A stretch of DNA of 64,000 nucleotides from JBKBKC01 sp046294265 (GCA_046294265.1 JBKBKC010000002.1:275510-339509); one strand, 5' to 3'; numbered from the stretch's first letter, positions 1 to 8,851 are shown. Translations and numbers: made by a program. Notes: generated by a model not told the origin, from the sequence alone.

Positions 1-1852
1 GCCCGTCCTCGGCCTGACGCCGTCGTGGCGGGATGGGGCCAAGGTCGGTGGTCATGCCCCATCCGGCGTAAAACGGCGCGCCAAGGCACGTGACCGGCTT
101 TCCCCGGATCAACGCCTCGAACCCCAGGAGCGAGGTCATCGTCCAGACCTCATCGCAGGCCAACAGCAGCGCCACCGGATCGGCCTGCCGCGCCACCACA
201 TCGGCCAGCCCCGCGAGTGCCGCCTCTTGCACCGCACCGGGGCGCAGGCCCGCCTCCACATCCGGGTGCGGCTTGAACACGATCACAGCATCCGGGCGCG
301 CGGCCCGCACCGCCTGCAACAGCGCCAGATTGGTGCGCACTGGCCCGGCCCCCAGCCGGACCGAGGCGTCATCCTCCACCTGGCCCGGCACCAGAACGCG
401 GTGGCCCGGCGGAAGTGGCGGCACCTCGCCCCCCAAGTTGTATTTTGACACCCCCGATGCCACGAGCCGCGCCACCAGTCGCTCAGCCCGCCGCGCGCCA
501 CCCGCAGGCTGGGGGGCGAGGACCAACCGTTCCAGGCGGCTTTCGCGACCGGGGTCATAGTAGATGCCCAGGTCGTCGGTCACCAGCGACAGCGGCGGCA
601 CCAGATCGGCCCCCAGTCCGCGCGACCGAAGGAACCCGTCCTCGACGCGCCTGACGGGACCTGTGGCTGCCACGGCAAAATCCTCGGGCTCCTTTGCGGC
701 CCAGACCAGCACCGGGCGACCCCGCGCCGCGGCCTCGGCAAGCGCCTGCGCGGGCGTGTCGGCAAAGACCAGCGGACGCTCGCGGCCGAACACTTCCTGC
801 AGCCGCCGCCGTTTCCACATCCGCATGCCAAGTGCCACATGGCCGCGCCGATCCTCGCGCCAGGCGCACACCTCGGCCTCGATCTGGTCCAGCGCCTCCT
901 CAAAGCTGCACAGCCGGTCCCGGCAGGGATCATGCCAGATCGGCGCGAGGATCATCGCGGCGGCGAACATCTGCGCGCGTGTCAGGCGCCGGATGCGGCG
1001 GGGCAGCGGCAGGTCGTCCGTTGTCAGGCCCCAGCCGGCGTAGAAGGGACTGCCCCAGACGTGCGGGCGATGCCCCGCCAGGATCGCCTCGAACCCCATC
1101 TGGGATGAGAGCACATGCACCGCGATGGCCCCTTGCAAGAGTTTCAGGGGCGAGACAGGGGCGGTCAGCAAGGTGACTCCGGGGCCTGCATCCTGCGGGC
1201 CGTAATGACCTGGGCGCAGGCCCATCGCGGTTTCGGGATGCGTTTTGATCACCACCGGCGCGCCGTGGTGCCCCTCGCGCGCCGCCGCCAGCATGCGCGC
1301 CCAGACGTCTGGCGCAGCGCCGGAATGGCGCACCGAAGCATCGCCGCGGGTCTGGTCGATCACCAACACATAGCCCGGCGGGGGCAGGTTGGCATCGGGG
1401 TCGTGAATGTTGTATTTCGACAAGTCCTGCGCACGCATGCGTTCTATTCCATCTCGCGCGCGTGTTAGCAGATCGGAATCGTCTAGCGGATGTGCGGCCA
1501 GCAACCGCTCCACCGACGATGGGGCGGAGGCGTCGAAATGCACGCCAAGGGGGTCCAGCAGCAGCCCCAGCGGCGCGTCCCCGGCGCGGCCTGGCCGCAA
1601 TGAGCGCAGAAAGGCATCCTCAATCCGCACCACTGGCACGCCCGCCCACGCCGCCACCGCCTCACCCCGCCCCGCGTAGGGCGAGCGGCCCCAAACCGCC
1701 ACCCCGTCACCCGGCCCCGGCAGGCCGATGTGCAAGCCGTGGCCCGCAAGGCTCAGAATGCGCCGCAGCCGGCGCTGGCGCAGAAAGCCCGCATTGTAGA
1801 AGAAAAGCCGTCGGGGAATGGCCCCGTCGGCATCTGCGGGTTCGCCCGACAT
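1..1852 (-). CDS. kpsC: KpsC-like capsule Kdo-linker glycosyltransferase (partial, C-terminus outside window)
   Basis: KpsC family proteins build the poly-Kdo linker on the lipid anchor of group 2-type capsules at the inner face of the inner membrane. Reading the minus strand from ATG 1852 gives 617 residues with no stop before the edge. The chain is an evident tandem duplication: EDAFLRS near residue 78, LSKYN near 144 and FYAGWG near 270 recur as EDGFLRS, VSKYN near 468 and FYAGWG near 594. This matches the two glycosyltransferase modules of KpsC (about 675 residues in E. coli), so roughly 60 residues should lie to the left. The start is 7 bases after the stop of the export lipoprotein gene, with no clear Shine-Dalgarno, so translational coupling is likely. 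Family call is firm; sugar specificity is inferred. Confidence 0.93.
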   Translation of the reverse strand, partial: MSGEPADADGAIPRRLFFYNAGFLRQRRLRRILSLAGHGLHIGLPGPGDGVAVWGRSPYAGRGEAVAAWAGVPVVRIEDAFLRSLRPGRAGDAPLGLLLDPLGVHFDASAPSSVERLLAAHPLDDSDLLTRARDGIERMRAQDLSKYNIHDPDANLPPPGYVLVIDQTRGDASVRHSGAAPDVWARMLAAAREGHHGAPVVIKTHPETAMGLRPGHYGPQDAGPGVTLLTAPVSPLKLLQGAIAVHVLSSQMGFEAILAGHRPHVWGSPFYAGWGLTTDDLPLPRRIRRLTRAQMFAAAMILAPIWHDPCRDRLCSFEEALDQIEAEVCAWREDRRGHVALGMRMWKRRRLQEVFGRERPLVFADTPAQALAEAAARGRPVLVWAAKEPEDFAVAATGPVRRVEDGFLRSRGLGADLVPPLSLVTDDLGIYYDPGRESRLERLVLAPQPAGGARRAERLVARLVASGVSKYNLGGEVPPLPPGHRVLVPGQVEDDASVRLGAGPVRTNLALLQAVRAARPDAVIVFKPHPDVEAGLRPGAVQEAALAGLADVVARQADPVALLLACDEVWTMTSLLGFEALIRGKPVTCLGAPFYAGWGMTTDLGPIPPRRRQAEDG

Positions 1853-1859
1853 CGGCGGA

Positions 1860-2993
1860 TCATTCGCCGATGCTGGAGATCTGGTTGGCCGCCCCTGCGG
1901 TTCCGGTGATCGCCGACAGCGTCTTTTGCCACTGCACGAAGGGGGCTTCGGTGACATATACCGTGTCGCCATCGCGGATCAGGAAATCGCGCGCCTCGAA
2001 CATGCCGGTGGGCTGTGTCAGGTCCAGCACATAGACCATGCGCTGGTCGCCTTGCAGGTCGTTGCGGCCAAGAACTGCATTTGCAATCTCGGCCGGTTCG
2101 TTGCGGAACACGAAGACGCCGGTGGGATCGGCAAGGCTGGTGTTCAGGCCCCCCACCGTGGCGATGGCTTCGATGGCCGACAGGGTCTGCGTCTCGAACG
2201 CCACCCGGTTCTGCGCGCCGGTGGCCCCCAGCGCCACAAAGGCGCGGGTGTCGCGCTCCACCACGATGCGGTCGCCCGCGCGCAGCGCGATGTCCAGCGC
2301 GGGATTGGCGTAAAGGTCCTGCAACCAGATCTTGCCCGTATGGCTGCCGCGCGTCACGCGCACCACTGCCACGTCGGGCTCGATCGCCACCCCACCTGCC
2401 CGCGCCAGCATCGCCGTCAGCGTACGCGTCGGCCGCTCGATGGGATAGACGCCCTGGCCCCCCACGGCACCCGACACCGACACCGTCGAACCATCTCCTG
2501 CCACGCGCTGCACGGTCACCTGCGGATCGGGCGTCTGTTCGTCCAGCTTGCGGGTAATCAACTGGCGCAGACCTTCTGGCGTGTTCCCGGACGCCTTGAG
2601 CCGCCCGGCATATGGCACGAAGATGAAACCGGACCCGTCCACCTGCACCTGTTCCAGCACCGACACCCTTTGCCCCGTGTTGCCCAAGAGCGGGTCATCC
2701 TTGACGTTCTCGAAAATTGTCAGCGCCAGCACGTCGCCCGGCGAGATAATGTCCGACCCGATCACGCCCGCGTTGCGGAACCCCGATCCGAAGCCAAGGG
2801 CGGGCACCACGCCGGTGGCCCGCGTCACACGCGGATTGACCGTAACGATGAAGGCATCACCTTCCTTCAGCACCGATCCCTTGAAAATCTCGGCCTTGTT
2901 CGGCCCTGAACGCGGCAAGCCGCACCCGCCAACGGCCACAACGAGGGCCAGAAGGACCGCCCCGCGGGCGCTCCTGGTTGCCATTCCTGTCAC
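1860..2993 (-). CDS. Polysaccharide export outer-membrane lipoprotein (Wza/KpsD-type)
   Basis: A secreted lipoprotein expected to form or gate the outer-membrane channel for capsule export. The N-terminus has a hydrophobic signal followed by the lipobox VGGC. Then come a poly_export-type domain (start near DIISPGDVLALTIFENV) and SLBB-like beta-grasp repeats containing VSGAVGGQGVYPIERPTRT. I chose the GTG at 2993 because AAGGGG lies 8 bases upstream; an in-frame ATG at 2984 keeps the same signal peptide. It sits between kpsS and kpsC on the same strand, consistent with one capsule operon. At about 377 residues it fits Wza-like proteins better than the longer E. coli KpsD. Confidence 0.88.
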   Translation of the reverse strand: MTGMATRSARGAVLLALVVAVGGCGLPRSGPNKAEIFKGSVLKEGDAFIVTVNPRVTRATGVVPALGFGSGFRNAGVIGSDIISPGDVLALTIFENVKDDPLLGNTGQRVSVLEQVQVDGSGFIFVPYAGRLKASGNTPEGLRQLITRKLDEQTPDPQVTVQRVAGDGSTVSVSGAVGGQGVYPIERPTRTLTAMLARAGGVAIEPDVAVVRVTRGSHTGKIWLQDLYANPALDIALRAGDRIVVERDTRAFVALGATGAQNRVAFETQTLSAIEAIATVGGLNTSLADPTGVFVFRNEPAEIANAVLGRNDLQGDQRMVYVLDLTQPTGMFEARDFLIRDGDTVYVTEAPFVQWQKTLSAITGTAGAANQISSIGE

Positions 2994-3094
2994 TGCTCGT
3001 ACCCCTTTTTGGAGCGTTGTTGTTGGCTCTGCCTCGGCTTTTGCATGCAAGCCTACAAAAAGACGGCGAAAAACGCCAGTCCCCACACCGCGCC

Positions 3095-4384
3095 TCAGTT
3101 CACCAGCCGCAACTGTTGCCGAGGTGCCGCGATGCCATCGGTCAGCGCATCATAGGGATCCTGCGCCATGAGCATCATGTCCACCACCTGTCGTAGCAAC
3201 TCACGCCGCCCCCGCAAGGAGTAGAATCCGCCCGCAACCTGGCTGGTTTCAAGCAGATAGTGGCGGAACGTTCGGTAGGCGCGGGCGTCAGGTCGGGCTG
3301 GGTTGGCAAAGAACTCATGCAGAGGTTGCTGGGATACGAATTCCGGCTTGCCGTAAATCGCGCGGCCGAATGTCTTTAGCGGCAGACCGCGCCACAGCAC
3401 CTGCTGGCCCGCAGTGGAATTTACGGTCACCGCCGACCGCGCACGGTTCAACAGCGCCGCCAGCATCCCGCCCCGCACGAAATGCACCCGATCCGCCACG
3501 CCAGCCGCTCGCGCCAGCTTGCGGATTTCGCGCAGCACGGGCACCCGGCCATCCTCCAGCGGATGCGCCTTGAACACCAGCCGGTGATGCGGCGGGGCGC
3601 CACGGGCAAAGCCATCGATTACAAGGTCGAGGAACTCGGTCATGGTGGAAAAGGAAGAATGCCTCTGGAAACTCGTGTCATGTTCCAGTTGCAGCAGCAC
3701 CAGGTGGTAGGGATAGCCGCCCGCGCGAATGCGCCATGTCTCAATCATCCGCTCCCAGCGGTGGAAGGGCATGAGCAGGAAGCGGCGCAGATAAAGCAGG
3801 AATTCCTGCCGCACGGTGAGGGTGCGATGCGGGCGGAAATTGCGGTAATCCCAGAACCCCGCCAGCACGAACCAGTGGTAGAGCGCACCCCAGAACATGT
3901 GCTGGCGCATGTCGCCCCAGCGGGCCGGAGCATCGGGCAATTCGGCATCCGATCGCGCCAGCGCCGCCGCCATGTCCGCCACCGAAAGCTCCATCAACCG
4001 CGAGTGCCCGTTCGATCCGCCCCGCTCATAGGTCACCCAGTAGGGCCGCAGATAGCCCTCCTCGAACACATGCACGGTGGCACCTGCCGCGCGCGCCGCC
4101 TCGACCGCGGCGGCGTGGATTGGACGGGTATCGCCGTAGAGCACGACATCGGTGATCGCATGCTCGGCCAAGAGTGCGGCAAGGGCCTTTGGCCACTCCT
4201 CAACCGTGCCGCGATATGGGATATACCCCGCCCCATCAGGCCAGAATGCGCGGTCACCCCGGTTGAAGCCCACGCGCCACACCTCGGCCCCCGCCGCACG
4301 CAGCATGCGCCCCAGACGGTGAAAGAAAGGTCCGTGCGGCCCTTGCAGAAGCATGAACCTATGTCCCTGTCCCGACCTGCGCAT
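3095..4384 (-). CDS. kpsS: KpsS-like capsule Kdo transferase
   Basis: KpsS adds the first Kdo to phosphatidylglycerol, starting the linker that KpsC extends. The 429-residue product shows the family hallmarks FLLLQGPHGPFFHRL-like N-terminus (seen as FMLLQGPHGPFFHRL), GYIPYRGT, EEGYLRPYW, a KAHPL segment and VNSTAGQQVLW near the C-terminus. The open frame runs far upstream, but GGAGG 5 bases before ATG 4384 fixes the start; an adjacent ATG at 4387 is possible. It is the first gene of the minus-strand capsule operon, about 100 bases before the export lipoprotein. It is divergent from ribE, so the 165-base gap should hold both promoters. Confidence 0.92.
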   Translation of the reverse strand: MRRSGQGHRFMLLQGPHGPFFHRLGRMLRAAGAEVWRVGFNRGDRAFWPDGAGYIPYRGTVEEWPKALAALLAEHAITDVVLYGDTRPIHAAAVEAARAAGATVHVFEEGYLRPYWVTYERGGSNGHSRLMELSVADMAAALARSDAELPDAPARWGDMRQHMFWGALYHWFVLAGFWDYRNFRPHRTLTVRQEFLLYLRRFLLMPFHRWERMIETWRIRAGGYPYHLVLLQLEHDTSFQRHSSFSTMTEFLDLVIDGFARGAPPHHRLVFKAHPLEDGRVPVLREIRKLARAAGVADRVHFVRGGMLAALLNRARSAVTVNSTAGQQVLWRGLPLKTFGRAIYGKPEFVSQQPLHEFFANPARPDARAYRTFRHYLLETSQVAGGFYSLRGRRELLRQVVDMMLMAQDPYDALTDGIAAPRQQLRLVN

Positions 4385-4549
4385 CATTTCCTCCGGCCTC
4401 GTTACCCTTTCGGCAATGCGCCCACAGGCGTAAAGGGGAAGTTCACCCTCGCCGGAAAGATAGCGAAAAACGCGGCGAAAATGGGGCGGGGGTTGCAGGG
4501 CCGGTTGGCGGGGGCTACCTCGGCGGATGGCAAGGACAGGGGGCGGCGG

Positions 4550-5149
4550 ATGTTCACCGGAATCGTGACCGACATCGGCGAGGTGCTGGAGACGGTGCTT
4601 GCGGGCGACCTGCGCGCCCGCATCGGCACCGGCTATGATCCGGCGACCATCGACATCGGTGCCTCGATCGCCTGCGACGGGGTGTGCCTGACGGTGGTGG
4701 CCCTTGGCACGTCGCCGCGCAACTGGTTCGACGTGCAGATCTCGGCCGAAACCGTGTCCAAGACCACCGCGGCCGATTGGAACCCCGGCCGCGCGCTGAA
4801 CCTGGAACGCGCGCTGAAGGTGGGGGATGAGCTGGGCGGACATATCGTGTCGGGCCATGTCGACGGGTTGGCGCGGGTGGTCTCGGTCCGCCCCGAGGGC
4901 GCGTCGGTCCGTGTGACCTTCCGGGCGCCCGACCATCTGGCCGGCTACATCGCGCCCAAGGGGTCGGTCTGCCTGAACGGCACGTCCCTGACAGTGAACG
5001 AGGTCGCGGGGGCCGAGTTCGGCATCAACTTCATACCGCATACCCAGACGGTCACGACCTGGGGGCAGGTCGCCCCCGGCGACGCCGTGAACCTGGAGAT
5101 CGACACGCTGGCCCGTTATGTCGCCCGCCTGCGCGAGTGGGGCATGTGA
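4550..5149 (+). CDS. ribE: Riboflavin synthase, alpha subunit
   Basis: Catalyses dismutation of two 6,7-dimethyl-8-ribityllumazine molecules to riboflavin in the cytoplasm, the last step of the pathway. The protein begins with the diagnostic MFTGIVTDIGEV and has the two internally repeated lumazine-binding barrels: GxSIACDGVCLTV and VSGHVDG in the first, GSVCLNGTSLTVNEV in the second. At 199 residues it is normal length. It opens a plus-strand riboflavin cluster and its stop overlaps the next start by four bases (GTGA). ribD, often upstream in relatives, is not in this window. I saw no FMN riboswitch in the 165 bases before it. Confidence 0.96.
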   Translation: MFTGIVTDIGEVLETVLAGDLRARIGTGYDPATIDIGASIACDGVCLTVVALGTSPRNWFDVQISAETVSKTTAADWNPGRALNLERALKVGDELGGHIVSGHVDGLARVVSVRPEGASVRVTFRAPDHLAGYIAPKGSVCLNGTSLTVNEVAGAEFGINFIPHTQTVTTWGQVAPGDAVNLEIDTLARYVARLREWGM

Positions 5150-5715
5150 GCGGGGCAGCTGCGGGCATCGGCCACAACCGGGGGCCCTCGATGGAGGGCG
5201 GCGCGAGCTGGCGTCAGCATTGCTGGGGTCAGGCGCGCGCGGCCCTGCTGCCGCATCTGCCCGTCGAGGTGTTGCGGGGCAGGCTGCGGCGGGCGGAGGA
5301 GCTTGGCCTCGACTACCGCACCTATGCGGGCATCCGCGCCACCACCGGGCATGACGTCGTGGCGGTGCTGTTCTCGTCGAATGCCCTGATGGCGCTGACG
5401 GGCCGCACGATCCCTGACTCCCGCCGCGCAAAACTCGCCACAATGACCGGCTGCGACCGGATCGGCCTTGCTACCCGCCCGATCACCCCGGCCAGCCTGC
5501 TGGCGATGGCCGGTGACGTGCTGGATACAACCCATCCCGCTCCTGCGGCCCTTGCCCCCTTTGCCCAGGCCCGCGCCGCCCTGCGCGCGGCCCTCGGCCG
5601 CCTTCCCGCCGACCGCGCCATCCTGATCGCGGCCCACGGCCTCGAGTCCGACTGGGCCAACGCCGCCCGCCTTGCTGCGGCCCTTCCCGCCGACCGCTTT
5701 TTCGCCCCGGCCTGA
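5146..5715 (+). CDS. Unknown protein with N-terminal GIGHNRGP motif, in riboflavin operon
   Basis: A 189-residue soluble protein of no function I can name. The start is GTG 5146, overlapping the ribE stop as GTGA, so it is probably translationally coupled to ribE. The N-terminus carries AGIGHNRGPSM, a short motif I know from other alphaproteobacterial proteins of unknown role. The rest is alanine-rich and helical, with no signal peptide or clear membrane segment. It lies between ribE and ribB, which suggests co-expression but does not prove a role in flavin synthesis. Confidence 0.8.
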   Translation: MSGAAAGIGHNRGPSMEGGASWRQHCWGQARAALLPHLPVEVLRGRLRRAEELGLDYRTYAGIRATTGHDVVAVLFSSNALMALTGRTIPDSRRAKLATMTGCDRIGLATRPITPASLLAMAGDVLDTTHPAPAALAPFAQARAALRAALGRLPADRAILIAAHGLESDWANAARLAAALPADRFFAPA

Positions 5716-5724
5716 CCTTCACCG

Positions 5725-5746
5725 CTTCTTCTTGATGAAAATACCC
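5725..5746 (-). repeat. Dispersed intergenic element, copy 1
   Basis: Read on the minus strand this is GGGTATTTTCATCAAGAAGA followed by AG. It resembles two copies at 24089-24110 and 24123-24144 and more loosely 14582-14604. It sits 9 bases after the stop of the unknown gene. Such A/T-rich cores next to G-rich runs recur in intergenic DNA of this family; their function is unknown to me. Confidence 0.55.
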
Positions 5747-5831
5747 ATGCGACCGCGCCACACGGCGCCCCCTCTGGCCTTCATGCGCGTGTCGCGCTAG
5801 AGGCTGGACGGACCGGAGGAGGCACATCCGC

Positions 5832-6941
5832 ATGACCGCAGACAACACCGACTTTTCCGACGCCATATCCTCGGTCGAAGAGATCATCGAGGATGCGCGC
5901 AACGGGCGCATGTTCATCCTCGTCGATCACGAGGACCGCGAGAATGAGGGCGACCTGGTCATCCCCGCGCAGATGTGCACCCCCGCCGCGATCAACTTCA
6001 TGGCGATGCACGGGCGCGGCCTGATCTGCCTTGCGCTACCGTCCTCGCGGATCGAGGCCCTTGGCCTTTCGCTGATGAGCCCCAAAAATTCCTCGCGCCA
6101 TGAAACCGCCTTCACCGTCTCCATCGAGGCGCGCGAGGGCGTGACCACGGGCATCAGCGCCGCCGACCGCGCGCGCACCGTGTCCGTAGCCATCGACCCC
6201 ACCAAGGGCGCCGCCGACATCGCAACCCCCGGCCATGTCTTTCCGCTGCGCGCGCGCGATGGCGGTGTCCTGGTGCGCGCGGGCCATACCGAGGCGGCGG
6301 TGGATGTGTCGCGGCTGGCCGGGCTGAACCCTTCGGGCGTGATCTGCGAGATCATGAATGAGGATGGCACCATGGCGCGGTTGCCCGATCTGGTGGCTTT
6401 CGCGCAGAAACATGGCCTGAAAATAGGCACGATCAGCGATCTGATCGCCTATCGCCGCCGCAACGACAATCTGGTCAAGGTAACCTCCGAACGCGTGGTC
6501 ACCTCGGAATTCGGCGGCGACTGGACGATGCGCATCTACACCGATGTGACGGAAGGGGCCGAGCATGTGATGCTTATCAAGGGCGACATCTCGGGGCCCA
6601 CGCCGCTTTTGGTGCGGATGCACGCGCTCGACCCGATGCTCGATGTGCTGGGCTTGGGCGGTCCGGGTCGCAGCCGCGAGTTTGGCGATGCGATGCGGCT
6701 GATCGCGGCCGAGGGGCGGGGGGTGCTGGTCCTGTTGCGCGATCTGCACATGAAGATGGTGGGCGACCATGAGGTGAGCCCGCAGACCCTGCGCCAATAT
6801 GGCCTCGGCGCGCAGATCCTGTCATCGCTTGGGATCAAAGAGTTGATCCTGCTCACCAATTCCCCCCGGCCCAAGGTCGTGGGCCTTGATGCCTATGGCC
6901 TTGAAATCGTCGGCACCCGCCAGATCCCCGCATCGGAGTAA
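5832..6941 (+). CDS. ribB: 3,4-dihydroxy-2-butanone-4-phosphate synthase with degenerate GTP cyclohydrolase II-like domain
   Basis: The N-terminal ~205 residues are a complete DHBP synthase, making the four-carbon precursor of lumazine from ribulose 5-phosphate. It has DHEDRENEGDLV, HGRGLICLAL, TGISAADRA and RAGHTEAAVD, with all acidic catalytic features in place. The C-terminal ~150 residues align with GTP cyclohydrolase II but contain no cysteine at all, so the three zinc ligands are missing, and the catalytic loop is replaced. This matches the RibBX-type architecture known in other proteobacteria, where the second domain is not a cyclohydrolase. GGAGGAGG-like sequence precedes ATG 5832. 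ribH follows after three bases. Confidence 0.95.
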   Translation: MTADNTDFSDAISSVEEIIEDARNGRMFILVDHEDRENEGDLVIPAQMCTPAAINFMAMHGRGLICLALPSSRIEALGLSLMSPKNSSRHETAFTVSIEAREGVTTGISAADRARTVSVAIDPTKGAADIATPGHVFPLRARDGGVLVRAGHTEAAVDVSRLAGLNPSGVICEIMNEDGTMARLPDLVAFAQKHGLKIGTISDLIAYRRRNDNLVKVTSERVVTSEFGGDWTMRIYTDVTEGAEHVMLIKGDISGPTPLLVRMHALDPMLDVLGLGGPGRSREFGDAMRLIAAEGRGVLVLLRDLHMKMVGDHEVSPQTLRQYGLGAQILSSLGIKELILLTNSPRPKVVGLDAYGLEIVGTRQIPASE

Positions 6942-6944
6942 CCC

Positions 6945-7463
6945 ATGGCCGCCTCGCAGACCCATGACACCCTGCCGCTTCCCGCTTTCGACCGGCCGGT
7001 GAAGCTCTTGATCGTTGTCGCCCCCTATTACCGCGACATCGCCGACAACCTGATCGCGGGCGCGCAGGCGATGGTGGCCTCGGCCGGGGCCACCGCCGAG
7101 ATCATCGAGGTTCCGGGCGCGCTGGAGGTTCCCACGGCAATCGCCTTGGCCGAACGGATGGCCAATTTCGATGGCTATGTGGCGCTTGGCTGCGTGATCC
7201 GGGGCGAGACCACGCATTACGATACGGTCTGCAACGATTCGAGCCGGGCCATCAGCCTGATGGGCCTGCAAGGGGCCTGCATCGGCAACGGCATTCTGAC
7301 GGTGGAGAACCGCGGGCAGGCCGAGGTGCGCGCCGATCCCGCGGGCATGAACAAGGGCGGCGGCGCGGCGGCGGCGGCGCTGCACCTGATCGCGCTGGCG
7401 CGCCGCTGGTCGGGTGAACGCAAGGGCATCGGGTTCCGTGCCGAAGGCTTTGACCGCGCGTGA
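6945..7463 (+). CDS. ribH: 6,7-dimethyl-8-ribityllumazine synthase
   Basis: Condenses the ribB product with 5-amino-6-ribitylaminouracil to give lumazine, the substrate of RibE. The 172-residue protein shows VPGALEVPTAI, the substrate loop LGCVIRGETTHYD and the C-terminal NRGQAEVRA region typical of the family. It starts three bases after the ribB stop, so the two are one transcript. It is longer than the minimal ~155-residue enzymes at both ends, which is common in alphaproteobacteria. nusB follows directly, an arrangement conserved across many bacteria. Confidence 0.96.
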   Translation: MAASQTHDTLPLPAFDRPVKLLIVVAPYYRDIADNLIAGAQAMVASAGATAEIIEVPGALEVPTAIALAERMANFDGYVALGCVIRGETTHYDTVCNDSSRAISLMGLQGACIGNGILTVENRGQAEVRADPAGMNKGGGAAAAALHLIALARRWSGERKGIGFRAEGFDRA

Positions 7464-7486
7464 TGGGGGACAGGGGCGTGACGGGC

Positions 7487-7969
7487 ATGAGCACGAAGGC
7501 CGAGGAAAAGCGCCGCAAGAAATCCGCGGCCCGGCTTTATGCCGTGCAGGCGCTGTTCCAGATGGAAGCCTCGGGCCAGACCGCCGAGGCGGTGGCGCGC
7601 GAGTTCGAGACGCACCGCTTCGGCGCCTCGGTCGAGGCCGAGGATGGATCGGTCGAGGAGCTGGCCGAGGGCGATGTGACCCTCTTTCGCGCGCTGGTCG
7701 GCCATGCGGTCAACCAGCAGGCGCTTGTCGATCAGATGACCGACCGCGCGCTTGTGGCCACCTGGCCCATCGACCGCATCGACCCGGTGCTGCGCGCGCT
7801 GTTCCGGGCGGGCGGGGCAGAACTGGTGGCCATGGACACGCCGCCCCGCGTCATCATCACCGAATATGTCGAGGTCGCGCGCGCCTTTCTGCCCGGCGGC
7901 AAAGAGCCGAAGTTCGTGAATGCCGTGCTCGACCACATGGCGCATGAGGCCAATCCCGCCGGGTTCTGA
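7487..7969 (+). CDS. nusB: Transcription antitermination factor NusB
   Basis: All-helical RNA-binding protein that with NusE recognises boxA in rRNA leaders and supports antitermination. The basic N-terminus (MSTKAEEKRRKKSAARLYAVQALFQMEASG) and the helix with VIITEYVEVARAF before the final FVNAVLDHM are diagnostic. I chose ATG 7487 because AGGGG lies about 10 bases upstream. In-frame GTG 7460 and ATG 7463, which would overlap the ribH stop, are alternatives that add up to nine residues. Length of 160 is normal. Confidence 0.93.
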   Translation: MSTKAEEKRRKKSAARLYAVQALFQMEASGQTAEAVAREFETHRFGASVEAEDGSVEELAEGDVTLFRALVGHAVNQQALVDQMTDRALVATWPIDRIDPVLRALFRAGGAELVAMDTPPRVIITEYVEVARAFLPGGKEPKFVNAVLDHMAHEANPAGF

Positions 7970-8009
7970 TGCGTCTCATCCAGGTCTTTCGCCCCTGATG
8001 GAGGAACCG

Positions 8010-8396
8010 ATGCGCACCTTGACCACCCTTGCCCTTGCCCTGATCACCACCGCCTGCGTCGCCCAGACCCCGCCCGCCGCCGAGGGGCCGGGCATCTGGC
8101 GGCTGGTGTCGCTGAACGGCGAGATGCCGGGCGCACTTGTGACGCTGGCCTTTCCCGAACCCGGTCGGCTGGCGGGGCAGGGCCCCTGCAACCGCTATTT
8201 CGGCGCGGTCGAGGGCGCCCCCCCCGCATTTGCCGCCATGGGCATCGGCGCCACCCGCATGGCCTGCGACCGTCTGGATGAGGAGGGGCGCTATTTCGAC
8301 GCCCTGTCGCGCGTGACGACGGTGGAAATGGGCCCCGCGCGGATGACGCTGACGGGGCCGGGGGTTCGGCTCGACTTTGCGACACCGATGAACTGA
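8010..8396 (+). CDS. META-domain lipoprotein (HslJ-like)
   Basis: A 128-residue predicted lipoprotein. The leader MRTLTTLALALITTAC ends in a lipobox cysteine. The mature part has the META-domain pattern: GIWRLVSLNG, then GQGPCNRYFGAVEG, then a GATRMACDR segment. META domains occur in HslJ and related periplasmic proteins linked to heat shock or novobiocin resistance in E. coli; the molecular role is unclear. GGAGG five bases before ATG 8010 sets the start, although ATG 7998 is also in frame. It stands alone between nusB and a small membrane protein. Confidence 0.82.
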   Translation: MRTLTTLALALITTACVAQTPPAAEGPGIWRLVSLNGEMPGALVTLAFPEPGRLAGQGPCNRYFGAVEGAPPAFAAMGIGATRMACDRLDEEGRYFDALSRVTTVEMGPARMTLTGPGVRLDFATPMN

Positions 8397-8469
8397 CAGG
8401 CTGCGTCAAGGCGCCACTTTCGGCAGGGAACAAAGATGCTACGATCCTGAGGAGCAATTGGAGAGCACC

Positions 8470-8796
8470 ATGCCCCCGCTGATCCGTCTTTACATCGTGA
8501 ATGTGGCCATCGGCTTTGCGCTGTCGGCGGTGTTTGTTGCACTGTTGCTGTGGTTTGATGTCGTTGGCCTGCGCCGTCTGGTCATGGCGTCCGACATAGG
8601 ATTTGTCGCCGTGGCGATGCTTGTGGTGTTCAACGGAATCGTCTTTGCCGGGGTGCAGTTCGCCATCGCCGTGATGAGCATGGGCGAGGATGAGGACTCG
8701 AGTGGTGGAGACCGGAAACGGTTCACGAAAAGTGTCGGTGCACCGGCTTTGGTGCCGGTTGTCGTGAAGGCGCGGGCCCGCGATCGGCGGTTCTGA
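8470..8796 (+). CDS. Small two-helix membrane protein of unknown function
   Basis: A 108-residue protein with two clear hydrophobic segments: residues ~5-30 and ~40-70. A polar, basic tail (GGDRKRFTKS) follows. No family is recognisable to me. ATG 8470 is preceded by GGAG at 7 bases; an in-frame TTG at 8458 is less likely. It sits just upstream of a LysR gene on the same strand, with 55 bases between them. Confidence 0.65.
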   Translation: MPPLIRLYIVNVAIGFALSAVFVALLLWFDVVGLRRLVMASDIGFVAVAMLVVFNGIVFAGVQFAIAVMSMGEDEDSSGGDRKRFTKSVGAPALVPVVVKARARDRRF

Positions 8797-8851
8797 TCGC
8801 GGCCCGTTCGTCCACTCTTGCGCCGGTGTCAGGCGCCGGGTCAAAGGCGGC

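Noticed and set aside
4388..4549. Possible FMN riboswitch upstream of ribE
   Set aside because: None of the conserved riboswitch blocks can be read on the plus strand here.
3095..5443. A 782-codon minus-strand frame over kpsS and ribE
   Set aside because: Only the part from 4384 is conserved and has a ribosome-binding site; the rest lies antisense to ribE and is a product of high GC.
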